Below are positions 36,890-47,859 of a DNA stretch of 64,000 nt, piece after piece. The notes below the pieces were generated by a model, which made no database searches, was not told the DNA's origin, and was given only the letters and a program-made list of their open reading frames with translations. The position numbers were made by a program, and so were the translations under genes. Position 1 is the stretch's first letter; every line of letters starts with the position of its first letter. The stretch comes from Saururus chinensis (lineage: Eukaryota; Streptophyta; Magnoliopsida; Piperales; Saururaceae): contig CP141149.1 of NCBI GenBank assembly GCA_035235625.1, positions 8,462,893 through 8,526,892 of the forward strand. The letters are read 5' to 3'.

Positions 36890-37660
36890 TATTTAGATCT
36901 ACAAAAAAAGTAATTTGAACTAATATATCAAAAAAATAAATGGATAAAACAAAATTTAAGTGAAAATATGGATGAAATAAGAAAGTGATATTAATAAATA
37001 AAAATATATAAAATTTACCATAAAACATGGTAAAATATGATATTGGAAATTATCTTGAAACTATCATTTTCGAACTGGCATACATATAATTTCAATAAAA
37101 TATGAACAAACTAAATTGATCGAAATTCTAAAACATACAACAGTAGAACAATAATTCTTATGACCATGAAAATCGTAATTGTTCTCTATATAAAAAAAGT
37201 AATACAATTAACAAAGGAATATTAAAAAAAATCTTCCCTATGTTAATTCTAAGTAGTACACAGCCATAATTCAATCTCCGGAAGCTTCATTTTCTTATGA
37301 GAGTTCCCTTTATTTCTTTATTTTCAAGTACCTTGAATCATCAAAATTCGTATTTGCTCTATAGTATTATTTAATTATAGACAAGTTTCTAAGTCTACAG
37401 ACTTTTCTTTTCGAGCCTAATAAAAGCTTGTTTATAGACCATAAATAATTTTATTTCAAACTCATGTCCCTGAGCTACATGCTAAAAAATAATTTCACTT
37501 TCGAATCATGGACACTTGTGGAATATAAAATTAACAGATCAATGGATTCAATAGTATAGAAACACATACTTTGTATCCAATTTTGCATAGTGACCTTTTC
37601 CTCTAACATAAGTGCCGAAGATCCCACTCAAATGCAATGTTCAACTTTTCTATAGGAAAT
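36890..37660. other. Upstream flank of F-box 4 with a shared segment
   Basis: Non-coding. Bases 37211-37345 match 21710-21840 upstream of F-box 1, but the distance to the gene differs (about 0.3 kb here, 1.3 kb there). No other feature was seen. Confidence 0.6.
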
Positions 37661-39125
37661 GGATATATATTTCTTCAGTACATATTGTTAAAATAAATTA
37701 ACATTACACGTAAATGTGGCCACCAAATGCATATAGATAAACTATCCTTATGTCCCAATACAATATATTAACGTTATGGAAATGAACAAGTTGCACAATA
37801 TACTTTAATATTCATTTCTTAGTTCTTCTTAACAGGATTATCATCTTGTTTCCTATATTTTCCTAACATACAAAGTCTAGCTGCATATTTTCGAATCAAT
37901 ATAAACTTACTAAATGAAGCTCCTTTCACGTAACCTTCTCAGTTTTTTTTAAACTCTGATAATCAAGAGAACACTGTATTTGTTTTTCCAAGACAATTAA
38001 CTCTCTTATCTCTCACCCTCGTTGGATTAATAATATTTTTTCTTGTACGCATAGAATTGAATTCTAAGGTGTTTCATTTGCTTGAAAATACCTTTACAGA
38101 AAAAAAATAACAACTAAATATATATATGAGTGTGGATATGAAAAAATAAATGAGTAAATAGATTAACTCGATCACAAAATAATGAACAGAGAATAAAAAT
38201 TTGAATATGAATATAAGAAGTATCAAAAACTTAAAGATCATTAGCTAATCAAATTATTCTATTATATTATAGTTTAATTCAGAAATAATTTGCCCCATAT
38301 TAATAGTCTTTTATGAAAGCAAATTTTTTATTAAGTGTAAGTTCGATTAAATATTTTTTTACTCAATCATTGATACGAAACAAAGAGAGCATGATGGATA
38401 TATATTTCTTTGGTACATATTGTTAAAATAAATTAACATTACACATAAATGTGGCTACCAAATGCATATAGAGAAACTATCCTTATGTCCCAATACAATA
38501 TATTAACCTTATGGAAATGAACAAGTTGCACAATATACTTTAATATTCATTTCTTAGTTCTCCTTAAAGGGATTATCATCTTGTTTCCTATATTTTCCTA
38601 ACATACAAAGTCTAGCTGAATATTTTCGAAGCCAATATAAACTTACTAAATGAAGCTCCTTTCACACAACCTTCTCAGTTTTTTTAAACTCTGATAATCA
38701 AGAGAACACTGTATTTGTTTTTCCAAGACAATTAACTCTCCTATCTCTCACCCTCGCTGTATTAATAATATTTTTTCTTGTACGCATAGAAATGAATTCT
38801 AAGGTGTTTCATTTGCTCGAAAATACCTTAACAGGAAAAAAATAACTACTAAATATATATATGAGCATGAATTGAAAAAAATAAATGAGTAAACAAATTA
38901 ACTCGATCACAAAAATAATGAACAGAGAATAAAAATTTGAATACGAATATGAGAAGTATCAAAAACTTAAAGATCATTATCTAATCAAAATATTATATTA
39001 TATTTAAAATCAGAAATAATATGCCCCATATTAATAGTCTTTTATGAAAGCAAATTTTTTCTTAACTGTAGGTTCGATTAAATATTTTTTTCCTCAATCA
39101 TTGATACGAAACAAAGAGAGCATGA
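37661..39125. repeat. Recent tandem duplication, 735-bp unit
   Basis: Unit 1 (37661-38395) and unit 2 (38396 to about 39125) start with GGATATATATTTCTT and end with CAAAGAGAGCATGA. Nearly every line is the same apart from scattered single changes and small indels, so this is one of the youngest duplications in the window. It carries no open reading frame of note. Confidence 0.95.
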
Positions 39126-42100
39126 AACTAATTTATTTAAGATTTGTGTAAATAACAAATACAAATTGAGATTATTTTCTCTAGTCGATGAACATAAATA
39201 TATATATATGAATATGGGAAAAAAATCAGAGCAATTGTCAAAAACCATACTTCAATAAAAAAAACCGTATAAATCCTGCAAATTCTAAACATGGGATAGT
39301 TCATAATTACACCTAGTTAAGTCCTGCTTATATATGGGATAGTTCATATTTTTTTTATCTAATCTTCTTATGTTGCCAAATAAAATCAACACCACTGTTG
39401 TCATGAATATGTATATTCCAATAAATGAACAAAAAAGAGATCAATCCTATATAATTGGAACAAAATAAACATGGATTAAAAAAAGGACATGCATGAATTA
39501 GTTAACTAAATATGCTAATCAAACCACAGGAAATTTTGAAGTCTATCCTAACCTGGTCCGTGCAATCAGTATAACATAAGCCTGCGTATTGCAAGAGGAT
39601 AGGGGAAAACTGCACGGAATTTTCAAAAAAACATCAATGAAACTGTTCCAGTACCCTTCCCTGACAAGAGTGTGAAACTCCATTGAACTTTCGTCAATAG
39701 ACCCAAGCAAAACACAAAGAGTGCAAATATATGAACAGCATACTCAATGAAAACAGTTAAATAGCAAAAACTAATAACATCTAAAAGATTGGAAAACTGT
39801 AATATACATACCAATGAACTGAAAAATAAGTGTGATGCGAGACGCAGATCTATACACAGGCCTTCCTCCTGATTCTTTACTGGCTGCACAACACTAATAT
39901 GGTTTTATACACATCGGATTAGTGTCAATTATGTAATGTTTTCTATGGAATAAACTGTAAAATATTTCATCCACCACGTTACACAACAAATCCTACAAAT
40001 TTCCAAATGAAGCCACCGTATTATATTAAAACAAGCATCAACAAAGATTACTTAGCATATATCTCAATTTTCCTTAAGCAAGTATAGATTTATCCCAATA
40101 TTACGTGAATCAATTATGGATATTAAAGAGATTTTTTGAATATGTGAATGAAGGATTCCTAATATAAACACAGGCTCATAATCATTTCACTAACAAAATA
40201 TAGAAATTAAAATCTACTTTCAATAAATAAAAATCTAGCCTAACAAACATAGACATGCCCCCACGATTAGGCCATTTGAAATAGGCTTCAATTAGAATAG
40301 AACAAGGAAAGTACCATCGATGCAGGTTGTGCAAACTTCACCACTATGGCTATAAGAACCTTCTGTTACTCAAAATACAATTATATTAATCAACAGACAG
40401 ACAAAGCTTCCCAAAAAGCTAGGTCAGTCAAATATTTAACAAATTTAACACGAGTATCAATATTAAATATCTACACTGCAGCCAACTAATTTAGTACGGG
40501 TAGCAAAATTAAATGTTTACTTTATTAACATATATTGACCTCTTAGCAAACGACTCATTGACATTTACCAAAAATAAATATATGTCTATCACATCACCTA
40601 ATTCTGCTGAGTTATTCCTTTTTTTCAAGTAAGTTTTTGAAAATACCAACCTGCTTATGCCGTCAGCAACCATACATGGAGGACTTGCATGCGTGGACAC
40701 TTCTATTATTGAAGGGGAAATGCAACAGAACGAACACTCTGGAATTATTGTAATTGCATTCAGCCACATGGGAATTTTAAAATCAAGACAATGGTAGTCA
40801 AGGAAAAATTATAAATTCATACGCCATCTCTAAGTAAAGACATTGTCTTGGGATAGGTTCGCTACCCAACACTAAGGAATCAGGCATCTCTAAGTAAACA
40901 GATTGGCTTGTTGACCATAATTGAATACTTTCCATCTTTTCGTACACACATATTTTTAGTTTTCTCTTTATTTTTCTTTTGTTTTCTTGTTTATTTCATT
41001 AATAGGTTTTTAATAAAAAACTATAAACAGTTAAAAAAAATTACGTTCTTATCTATTGCTATTTGAAATATGCTTGTCTTAATGAGATAACAGTAGTGAG
41101 ATGATCACGAAATTATCACTTTTATATAATTCAACGTGGTAAATGTATGGACTTTTCAGCTATGCGAGAAGGGGGGAGTCCTCTGCACGATACACATAAC
41201 TAAAATGGAGGGCACCCCCCATTCAATTTTGCAAAGGATGCTGCCACAACCTAGGTAGTAGTGGTTTGGAGTTTTAAATGAGCAGATACAAATGAATTAG
41301 TTGGGGAGGCCCCATCTAATTGAGCGGCATTTTTTTTGGGGTGTGACCTCGCCAGATACAATTGAATCGCATAGGGCCTTCAAGTCTTCATGGAGATCCC
41401 CAATCAGAAATCTCCATAATAGTTTAGGTTCTGGTGCAGGTGCCCTTCATAAAAATCTGCATATATTTCTTGTTTCGGGTCATGGTTATTTATATTTGAA
41501 TTTCACCAAATTTGTTATTGCAGCAAAAGATTTAACTTTAGATTCTTCGTTTACCTATGTATTGTTTAGAATAATGCGAATCAATGTTGCATACGATGAT
41601 ATGTTATTTACAACCTTAACTTTAAAATATGTTGTTTCACAATAAATGATAGGTAGAATGGCTTATATAAGTCAAACCACATACGCAAAACACTAAACAA
41701 AGTCAACTTGTACCATTCGTGTTACCTATGGAAGGAGCACAAATTAGGGCCATACGTGCACGACCATCTCAGTACAAGGTAACCCAAAAGCTACGCCCCT
41801 GTTGATGTAATAATTCAACTATTGTGCCTACTTCCTAATTTTTAATTTCCAAAGTAGAACGCGCAAAAGTGGGCCTACGCTAGATGACTTTTCAAACCAA
41901 AACTAACCCATAGGTGTACAATTTAAATTAAGGCACACAATTCTTTTTAAAATAACAGTGAACTTCATACCATGTTATAACACATATCTGTATCATGCTA
42001 GTAGCTACACATTATTATAACCCAAAAGCAAATGACATCACCTAGTATGTAATCATAAATAAATTAGTTCTATGCATTATTTGGCATACATCCATCAATT

Positions 42101-42265
42101 ATTTGTTTACAACAGAATCAATAAAAAAATGTTCATCCATACAATCATAATCACAAGCATAGACATAAAAGAAAACAAGAACATGAATATGGGTAAACAG
42201 ATAATACATATAATGTACGATTGTTCACACCAAGGATATAATAAACATTAATATTTAAAAGCACT
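39126..42265. other. Intergenic, no recognised gene
   Basis: Short frames at 39623-39889 (minus), 40509-40769 (minus) and 41301-41645 (plus) have no motif known to me and could be chance. A short local repeat ('ATGGGATAGTTCATA') occurs twice near 39290-39345. The stretch 41160-41420 is less AT-rich than its surroundings, but its origin is unclear. Confidence 0.45.
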
Positions 42266-43278
42266 TCACATGGAGGAGTCAACATGCCGAAACCTTTTCA
42301 GCATTCCACGCAATTGACTTCCTTGCTCACAAAAGTTTGAAATTAGAGTTTGCAGTTCATTCTTACGTTGGGTCAACCCCAATAGTTTAGAATCTATCTC
42401 ACAAATCTCCTGAGTAGAAGCCACCCTCTTTCTCTTAATCCCTAATATTTTAGCATTCAGCAAAGATACGTCACAACCAGTTTCACCACTTCGCAACCCA
42501 AGGCCACCTGTTTCAGGTCCTTGTTTTCTTATCTGCTCCACATCAAAACCATGAGCCTCCAATTCAAACACCTTCGCAGCGTTAGTTTCTACTGCATAGT
42601 CCACGCCCAAGTAGTTACTCATATAGAAACTGTAGACAAGATTCATGTAATCTAGCATTAGCATTATTCCCTTGTGCTCACGTTCTTGCATATCAACCAT
42701 TTGCAAGGGTCTAAAGTGCAGTCGTTGTGGATACATCTTGAACAAATCCATTGTACGAAACATCTCCCACACGGGATTTGCCATATTTAAATGACACACA
42801 CGACCGGTACATTGAGACATCTCTGCAATGAGCATGAGTAGACAATTAAAATATATAAGATTATAATTTACTTAAAATTTGAGACATATTACATGAAACT
42901 CGTGTAAGCAGAAACTAAAAAACATTATTTACCTGCATTAGAATCGCAAATTGTAAGGGAATCATGTTCCTTGTGAGGTACAGATTCACTCTTGCCACTG
43001 ATTTTACACAAATCATCGTCTAAATCACTAATAGCAACAATAGCATCTGTCGAATCATTTTCCACAACTGTATCTAATGTTGAAGTGCAATCTAAATATG
43101 GCTCATCCAAAATTTCTTGGCTCTTAACATTCATATTGATTATACCAGAGGAAATTTAAGTACGTTCATCTACCCCAATGTCTAACACGTCAGCAACACC
43201 AAGATATGGAATTCTTGTCATAGACATCTCCACAATAGGAATGCTCGTATTCACAGCAAAGCGCAAAGAACGTGACAT
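42266..43278 (-). pseudogene. DUF724 domain protein B, one nonsense codon
   Basis: Paralogue of DUF724-A. Exon 1 starts at ATG 43278 and shares with copy A an SIPIVEMS/SIVPMS segment and an acidic VAISDLDDDLC motif. It contains an in-frame TAA at 43158-43156, where copy A has Glu (ERT, stop, ISSG against PTEISSG). The donor follows codons for SNAG near 42928. Exon 2 (about 42824-42266) holds CTGRVCHLNMANPVWEMF, then LFKMYPQRLHFRPLQMVDM, then EREHKGIMLMLDYMN, then LEAHGFDVEQIRKQ, and a coiled-coil-like end. DUF724 recognition rests on the PQxxHFxPL and LExxGFD patterns. A downstream Met (43134) could restart translation, so loss of function is likely but not certain. Confidence 0.7.
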
Positions 43279-44127
43279 TTTCCTGTGATATACACTTAAA
43301 GTTTACCTACCACATCTAGATCCAAAAAGGGTTTCTAAACCCCATCAAACATGCAATGCAATACACAACATACAATAAATACACACATAATATAAAATAA
43401 GCAATTTATTCTACATAGTAATTAAAGATGCAAAACCTAGCAACGAATACAATGTACTCCCCAAACAAACCATGCATAGAACATTCAAAGTAAATTGTAG
43501 CACATTGGAAAGAAGAAATATTTAAAAAATATAAAATATACACACCTTCAATGACCCCCACGTCGTAGATAAAGCAAAGGCAATTGCAACAAATCCGTAC
43601 TATTATCTAAACAAGATCAGACTTTAGGTCTTATAGGCAGGGGCATGGCAAACAAGAAGACATATCTATCATCAACTAATCAATAAATTGAATACGTAGT
43701 TCCCAATACCAACTTCTTTACTAATTAGATACCCATAAATGCAATCGAATTTAAGGGAGCCTCAAGTCAATCGAGCACCAAACGAAATGAACACAAATAA
43801 GCAATAATTTGTCAAGTGTAACAAATAAAATTATGCGAACAGTCACAGGAACACATTTAATTTACACATCTCATCTACATCACCTTATTGGGTCACCTAC
43901 GTTAATCCTTTCCATTCAATCGTTTTATATAGTATGAATATATGGAATATATTGAACGTTAGTATAATAATTTAAATTCAGAAAAATGTCCAGCGGTTGG
44001 CTTCATTAAGAATTGAACAATCCATTTTTTATCGATAACTTGAAAGTTGTATCAAGAATCCTATAACCTCACCATCAATCGACCCATCAATGCGAGCAAC
44101 CTAACCTTGCCATCCAAAATAAATCGC
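43279..44127. other. Upstream flank of DUF724-B, nothing recognised
   Basis: AT-rich non-coding sequence between DUF724-B and the relic copies. No promoter element could be named. Confidence 0.4.
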
Positions 44128-44336
44128 AACCTTCCTAACAATCCAACATCAGATTTTTCAAACTGTTCTCTTCCAAGAGCAACTGGATATATTTTGTCAA
44201 TCCTAAGAAGCTGCTAATCTTGAAGAATTCCATATAACATAAAACAGCCCAAATTGGAACAGACATTCACATGACACAAATGACCACCACAACCAGAACT
44301 TTCTCCAACCAATGAGGCAAAGAGGACAAGTATATT

Positions 44337-44340
<4 letters not shown>
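44128..44340 (-). pseudogene. DUF724 relic C (start of exon 2)
   Basis: The minus-strand translation gives ESSGCGGHLCHVNVCSNL, close to ESSHCDGRVCHINMTNS at the exon-2 start of DUF724-A. It then decays with stops. It is also a direct repeat of 44397-44615 at the DNA level (AACATYAGATTTTTCAAACT, CCTAAGAAGCTGCTAA, CCAATGAGGCAAAGAGGACAA). Confidence 0.65.

Positions 44341-44379
<39 letters not shown>
44333..44379. repeat. (TA)n microsatellite between relics
   Basis: TTTAAATATATA... runs uninterrupted and separates the two DUF724 relics. Confidence 0.9.
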
Positions 44380-44380
<1 letters not shown>

Positions 44381-44396
44381 AAATAAATTATGACGT

Positions 44397-44615
44397 TCTC
44401 AACAGTTTAACATTAGATTTTTCAAACTTTCTGCTACCAAAAGCAGTCGGCTATCTGATGCCAAGCCTAAGAAGCTGCTAACCTCAAAGAAATCCATTGA
44501 ACAAAAGATAGCCCAAGTTAGACCAATTATATTCACTTGACACAAACGGCCACTACAACTAGAACTATATGCAACCAATGAGGCAAAGAGGACAAATCTA
44601 TTTTAAAATATATAT
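44397..44615 (-). pseudogene. DUF724 relic D (start of exon 2)
   Basis: The minus strand reads SSSCSGRLCQVNIIGLTWAI and then FCSMDFFEV, matching the CxGRVCHxNM...WEAFxSMDLFK pattern of the two longer genes. No full frame survives. A further scrap with the same CTTAGGCTTGG word lies near 44640-44700. Confidence 0.7.
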
Positions 44616-44700
44616 ATAAGCAAATGTTGCAATCACATATAATCTTCTGTTTGTTCGCTGGTAAGAGTAGGTGACTACCATTTCCAAGCCTAAGAATTTG

Positions 44701-45260
44701 TTAGGCCCCTTGGCGTGGCATGCATTGAGGGCTAAACAGGGCTACCTGACCAATTCCTTCAATGCCCCCATCATGGCCACCTACTCGTTCACCATGGCTA
44801 TGAACTACCACAATGTCATGCCCGAACCAAGCATTATCACGTAAAGTGGATTGAGAAATCAAGAACAAAAACACACTGAAACACACTGTTATTTGCACAA
44901 CACCACAGAAAACAAACGGCCATATAAACTTAAACAATCCCCATCAAAGTAATAAACAACCTAGAAAAAGTATACCAGAAACCTTAAAGCAAGCAACTAA
45001 AAGCTCAATATCCTACATGCATGAAACAACAAAAAAAATCATAATCTCAAAATTGAAAAGTAACTACATACCACAGTCGGTGACATGAACCATACAATAT
45101 TGAGCAAATAGAAAGAAGTTGCAAAATCTCCCAACTACGAAACGACAACGGCTGAATATAGTTTGGCCCCCCTCATTAATTGACAACGAAGAGGATAATT
45201 ACTCTGGCTCAAATGCCCAATTACCTACAAAATAAAAGATCCACAAAAATGTGACAATCA
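44701..45260. other. Intergenic, nothing recognised
   Basis: The frame at 44701-44937 (minus) has a hydrophobic start but no known motif. It is not called as a gene. Confidence 0.4.
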
Positions 45261-46200
45261 GTAACAACAATATTGCAGACGACATCACTGACGAGCACAA
45301 GAAAACAATATTTGCATGGAAACTACCATTTAGGCACAACAACGATTTGACTCTTATTAAAAAAATATAGCCACATTGCAAATTTAAAGCTTACACTTAT
45401 ATATCAATAGTTGTAAATAACCAATCAAAACAATAATAAATATCATAAAGCACAACCCAAAACCCACAAAATACAAATGTTAGTAACAACAATATTGCAG
45501 AACAAATAAAATAGTAACAACAATATCACTTACGAGCACAATAAAATCATATTCGAGTGGAAACTACCATTCAAGCACAACAGTGATCTGACTCCCTAAA
45601 AAAAAATTAGAGATGCACTTCAAACTTAAAGCGTACACTTATATATCAACAGCTCTAAACAACCACCCAATAAAACACTAAATATCATAAGGTACAACCC
45701 AGATCCCAGAATTACCATTAACAAAATAATCTCAATAGGCAGTCACGAGGAACGCTATCGTTAATTGAAAAAATAAAAACCACCGAACCCACAAAAAGGA
45801 ACAGACATGTAGATCATAGATGGTGGGCAACGGTGAGACAGGTAACAACAATATTGTACTTCACATAAAATAGTAACCCCAATATAACTGATCAACACAA
45901 GAAAACAATACTTGAATGGAAACTACAATTCGGCCACAACAATGATATGACTCCTTACAAAAAAAAACTATAGATGCACATCAAATATAATCCTTACACG
46001 TATATCTCAATAGCTCTCAAAAACCACCCAAAAAAAAATCTAAATATCGTAAGATACAACTCAAATCTGAGAATTACCATAAACAAAAGAATCTCAATAG
46101 GAAGTCACAAGGAACGGCATCCTTGCGCAGGGAAACTACAACCACAGATCCCAAAAAGAGGAACAAACATGTACGTTGTACACCATGGGCAGCGGTGATA
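45261..46200. repeat. Three-copy tandem array, about 360-bp unit
   Basis: Unit starts at 45261 (short, about 220 bp), 45482 and 45841 share TAACAACAATATTG. Later landmarks in each are GGAAACTAC, ACAACGATTTGACT-like words, TACACTTATATATCAA / TACACGTATATCTCAA, and (in the last two) CTCAATAGGMAGTCACRAGGAACG. The first unit lacks the end part. Units are diverged. Confidence 0.85.
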
Positions 46201-46855
46201 GAGGACTTGTGCTAGACACGCCTCATGCAAAAAAAATCACCTAAACCTATGTAAAATTATATTCAGACTGGAAAGGAAGCTGAAAACGTGCACCAATTAA
46301 ACAACCTAAAACTGAAAAGGCATCAACAATTTGACACATGAAGAAGATGAGCTTAAAAGGCATGGAACGTTTCCTTGATAAATGAAATCCAACTTAATAG
46401 CCAAGAAACACCCCCCTCTTAATTTGAAACCACAGTCCAACCTTAGAATGTTTCCTTAATAAATGTAATCCACTCAAAAGCCATCAAACGCCCCCTTCTT
46501 AATTTGAATCTGCCGACCAACCTTACCCATAAAAGGCATCCATTAACATGCCATAAAGGAATTAAATCAACTTGCCAAAAAAAACACTACACATAAAAAG
46601 CACATTAATTATTGACAAGCATTAACAATGCAAATAACGAAACTATCCCCAAAAATAAATGTCAATAACGAACATCATACTACAAAACGAAAACACAAGA
46701 ATGAAGGTCGTTTTTGTCTAATGTGAAAATTTTATTTATCCTCAATAAGTACCATTAATTACTAAGACCGCATACTTTAAATATACCCCGGAAAGTAACC
46801 AAAATCACATCAAAATACGTAGGAAAAGGAAGCAAATGAATAGAGGGCATTTTCG
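46201..46855. repeat. Intergenic with a short direct repeat
   Basis: GTTTCCTTGATAAATGAAAT and its following bases (about 46368-46445) recur as GTTTCCTTAATAAATGTAAT (about 46449-46525), each ending in CTTAATTTGAA and an ACCAACCTTA-like word. No gene was seen in the rest. Confidence 0.6.
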
Positions 46856-47420
46856 TCTGTCCATGGCAAAGTGTCTTAGACGCCATTAATTTTGACTCCA
46901 AATTCCCAGGGTACCCCTATAGAATACGCATAATTAATGAAAAATGAACTACATAATCATGTAAATACTCGCTCCTCCATGCCCTAAACCGACATTCCGC
47001 ACTCGGGAATAGTCAAAATAGATGCGGCTTTATTTATGGAAAACTAAAGGCATTTTTGTCCAAAAATGGTAAAGTGTCTCGAACACCATTAATTTTGGGC
47101 TGAACACCATTAATTTTGGGCTGAAATGGCTGGTATACCCCTGGGCAATACAAATTATTGCATAAAACTTCAATTATGTAAATATGTAAATACCCTTTAC
47201 TCTTATGGACTAATTTGTCATTTGGGCTGATGGAAAAAGTCAAATTGGCCTCGACTCTTTTTATGAAGAGCTAAGGGCATTTTTATCCAAAAGTGACAAA
47301 ATATCTCGGACACTATTAATTTAGGGCTTAAATACCTATTATACCTTAGCAGAATGCAATTTATTACATAAAATTTCAATTAAAAAAACACGTAAAAACC
47401 TATTTTCCTTATAGACGAAA
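46856..47420 (+). repeat. Three repeat modules just upstream of CLC-d
   Basis: Modules start near 46856, 47049 and 47277 with GGGCATTTTCGTC / AGGCATTTTTGTCCAAAA / GGGCATTTTTATCCAAAA. Each then has AAAGTGTCT-like words, CCATTAATTTTGGGCT-like words and a TACCCCT / ATACCTTA block. A 20-bp word (CACCATTAATTTTGGGCTGA) is doubled inside module 2. A single module-like copy lies at 18115-18230. Such 'gggcatttttgtc' modules occur in non-autonomous plant transposon ends, but no terminus could be fixed here. Confidence 0.7.
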
Positions 47421-47859
47421 CTGTAAATCGTACATTGCAGAGTCAACCCGAAGTCAAACTCCCCCCGGCTCTTTTAGGGTGGAAGATTAAAACTCTCGAG
47501 CGCTGCATCCTAACTTGCCACTCGCGAGGTTCGCCGCTGAGAGTCCACCTGACTACCTTCCCTTCCCCGCCCAGAAAGCGAAAGAAAAATGGTGGAAGAG
47601 GACCGAACGGCCAAAACCTGTGGCTGCTAGATTGTGACACAGAGCTTCAGAGCCGTACGGTTCCCTTCCTCTTTGATTCCACAAAAGCTCCAATCTTTGT
47701 CACTTCTTCACCTCCCCACATGCGCAGCCTTTCTCGGCGCAGCTGATCAGCCCATGCCCCACATTTCCAGCAAGATAATTCTCTCTGCTCCTCGTTTGAA
47801 TTCAATCTGAAGAGCCCTTTTATTGGCTCTTTACTGGGATCCGGTTGATCGAATTGGAG
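47421..47859 (+). promoter_or_regulatory. CLC-d promoter and leader
   Basis: Base composition changes sharply here from AT-rich repeats to a GC-richer stretch with many CpG (such as CTCGAGCGCTGC and CGCGAGGTTCGCCGC). The ATG of CLC-d follows at 47860. Most of this is expected to be core promoter and 5' leader; the start of transcription could not be placed, and no convincing TATA box was seen close to it. Short open frames here are not called. Confidence 0.6.

Noticed and set aside
45241-46200. Regular spacing suggesting a CRISPR-like array
   Set aside because: Units are about 360 bp, diverged, and in plant DNA; simply a tandem duplication.
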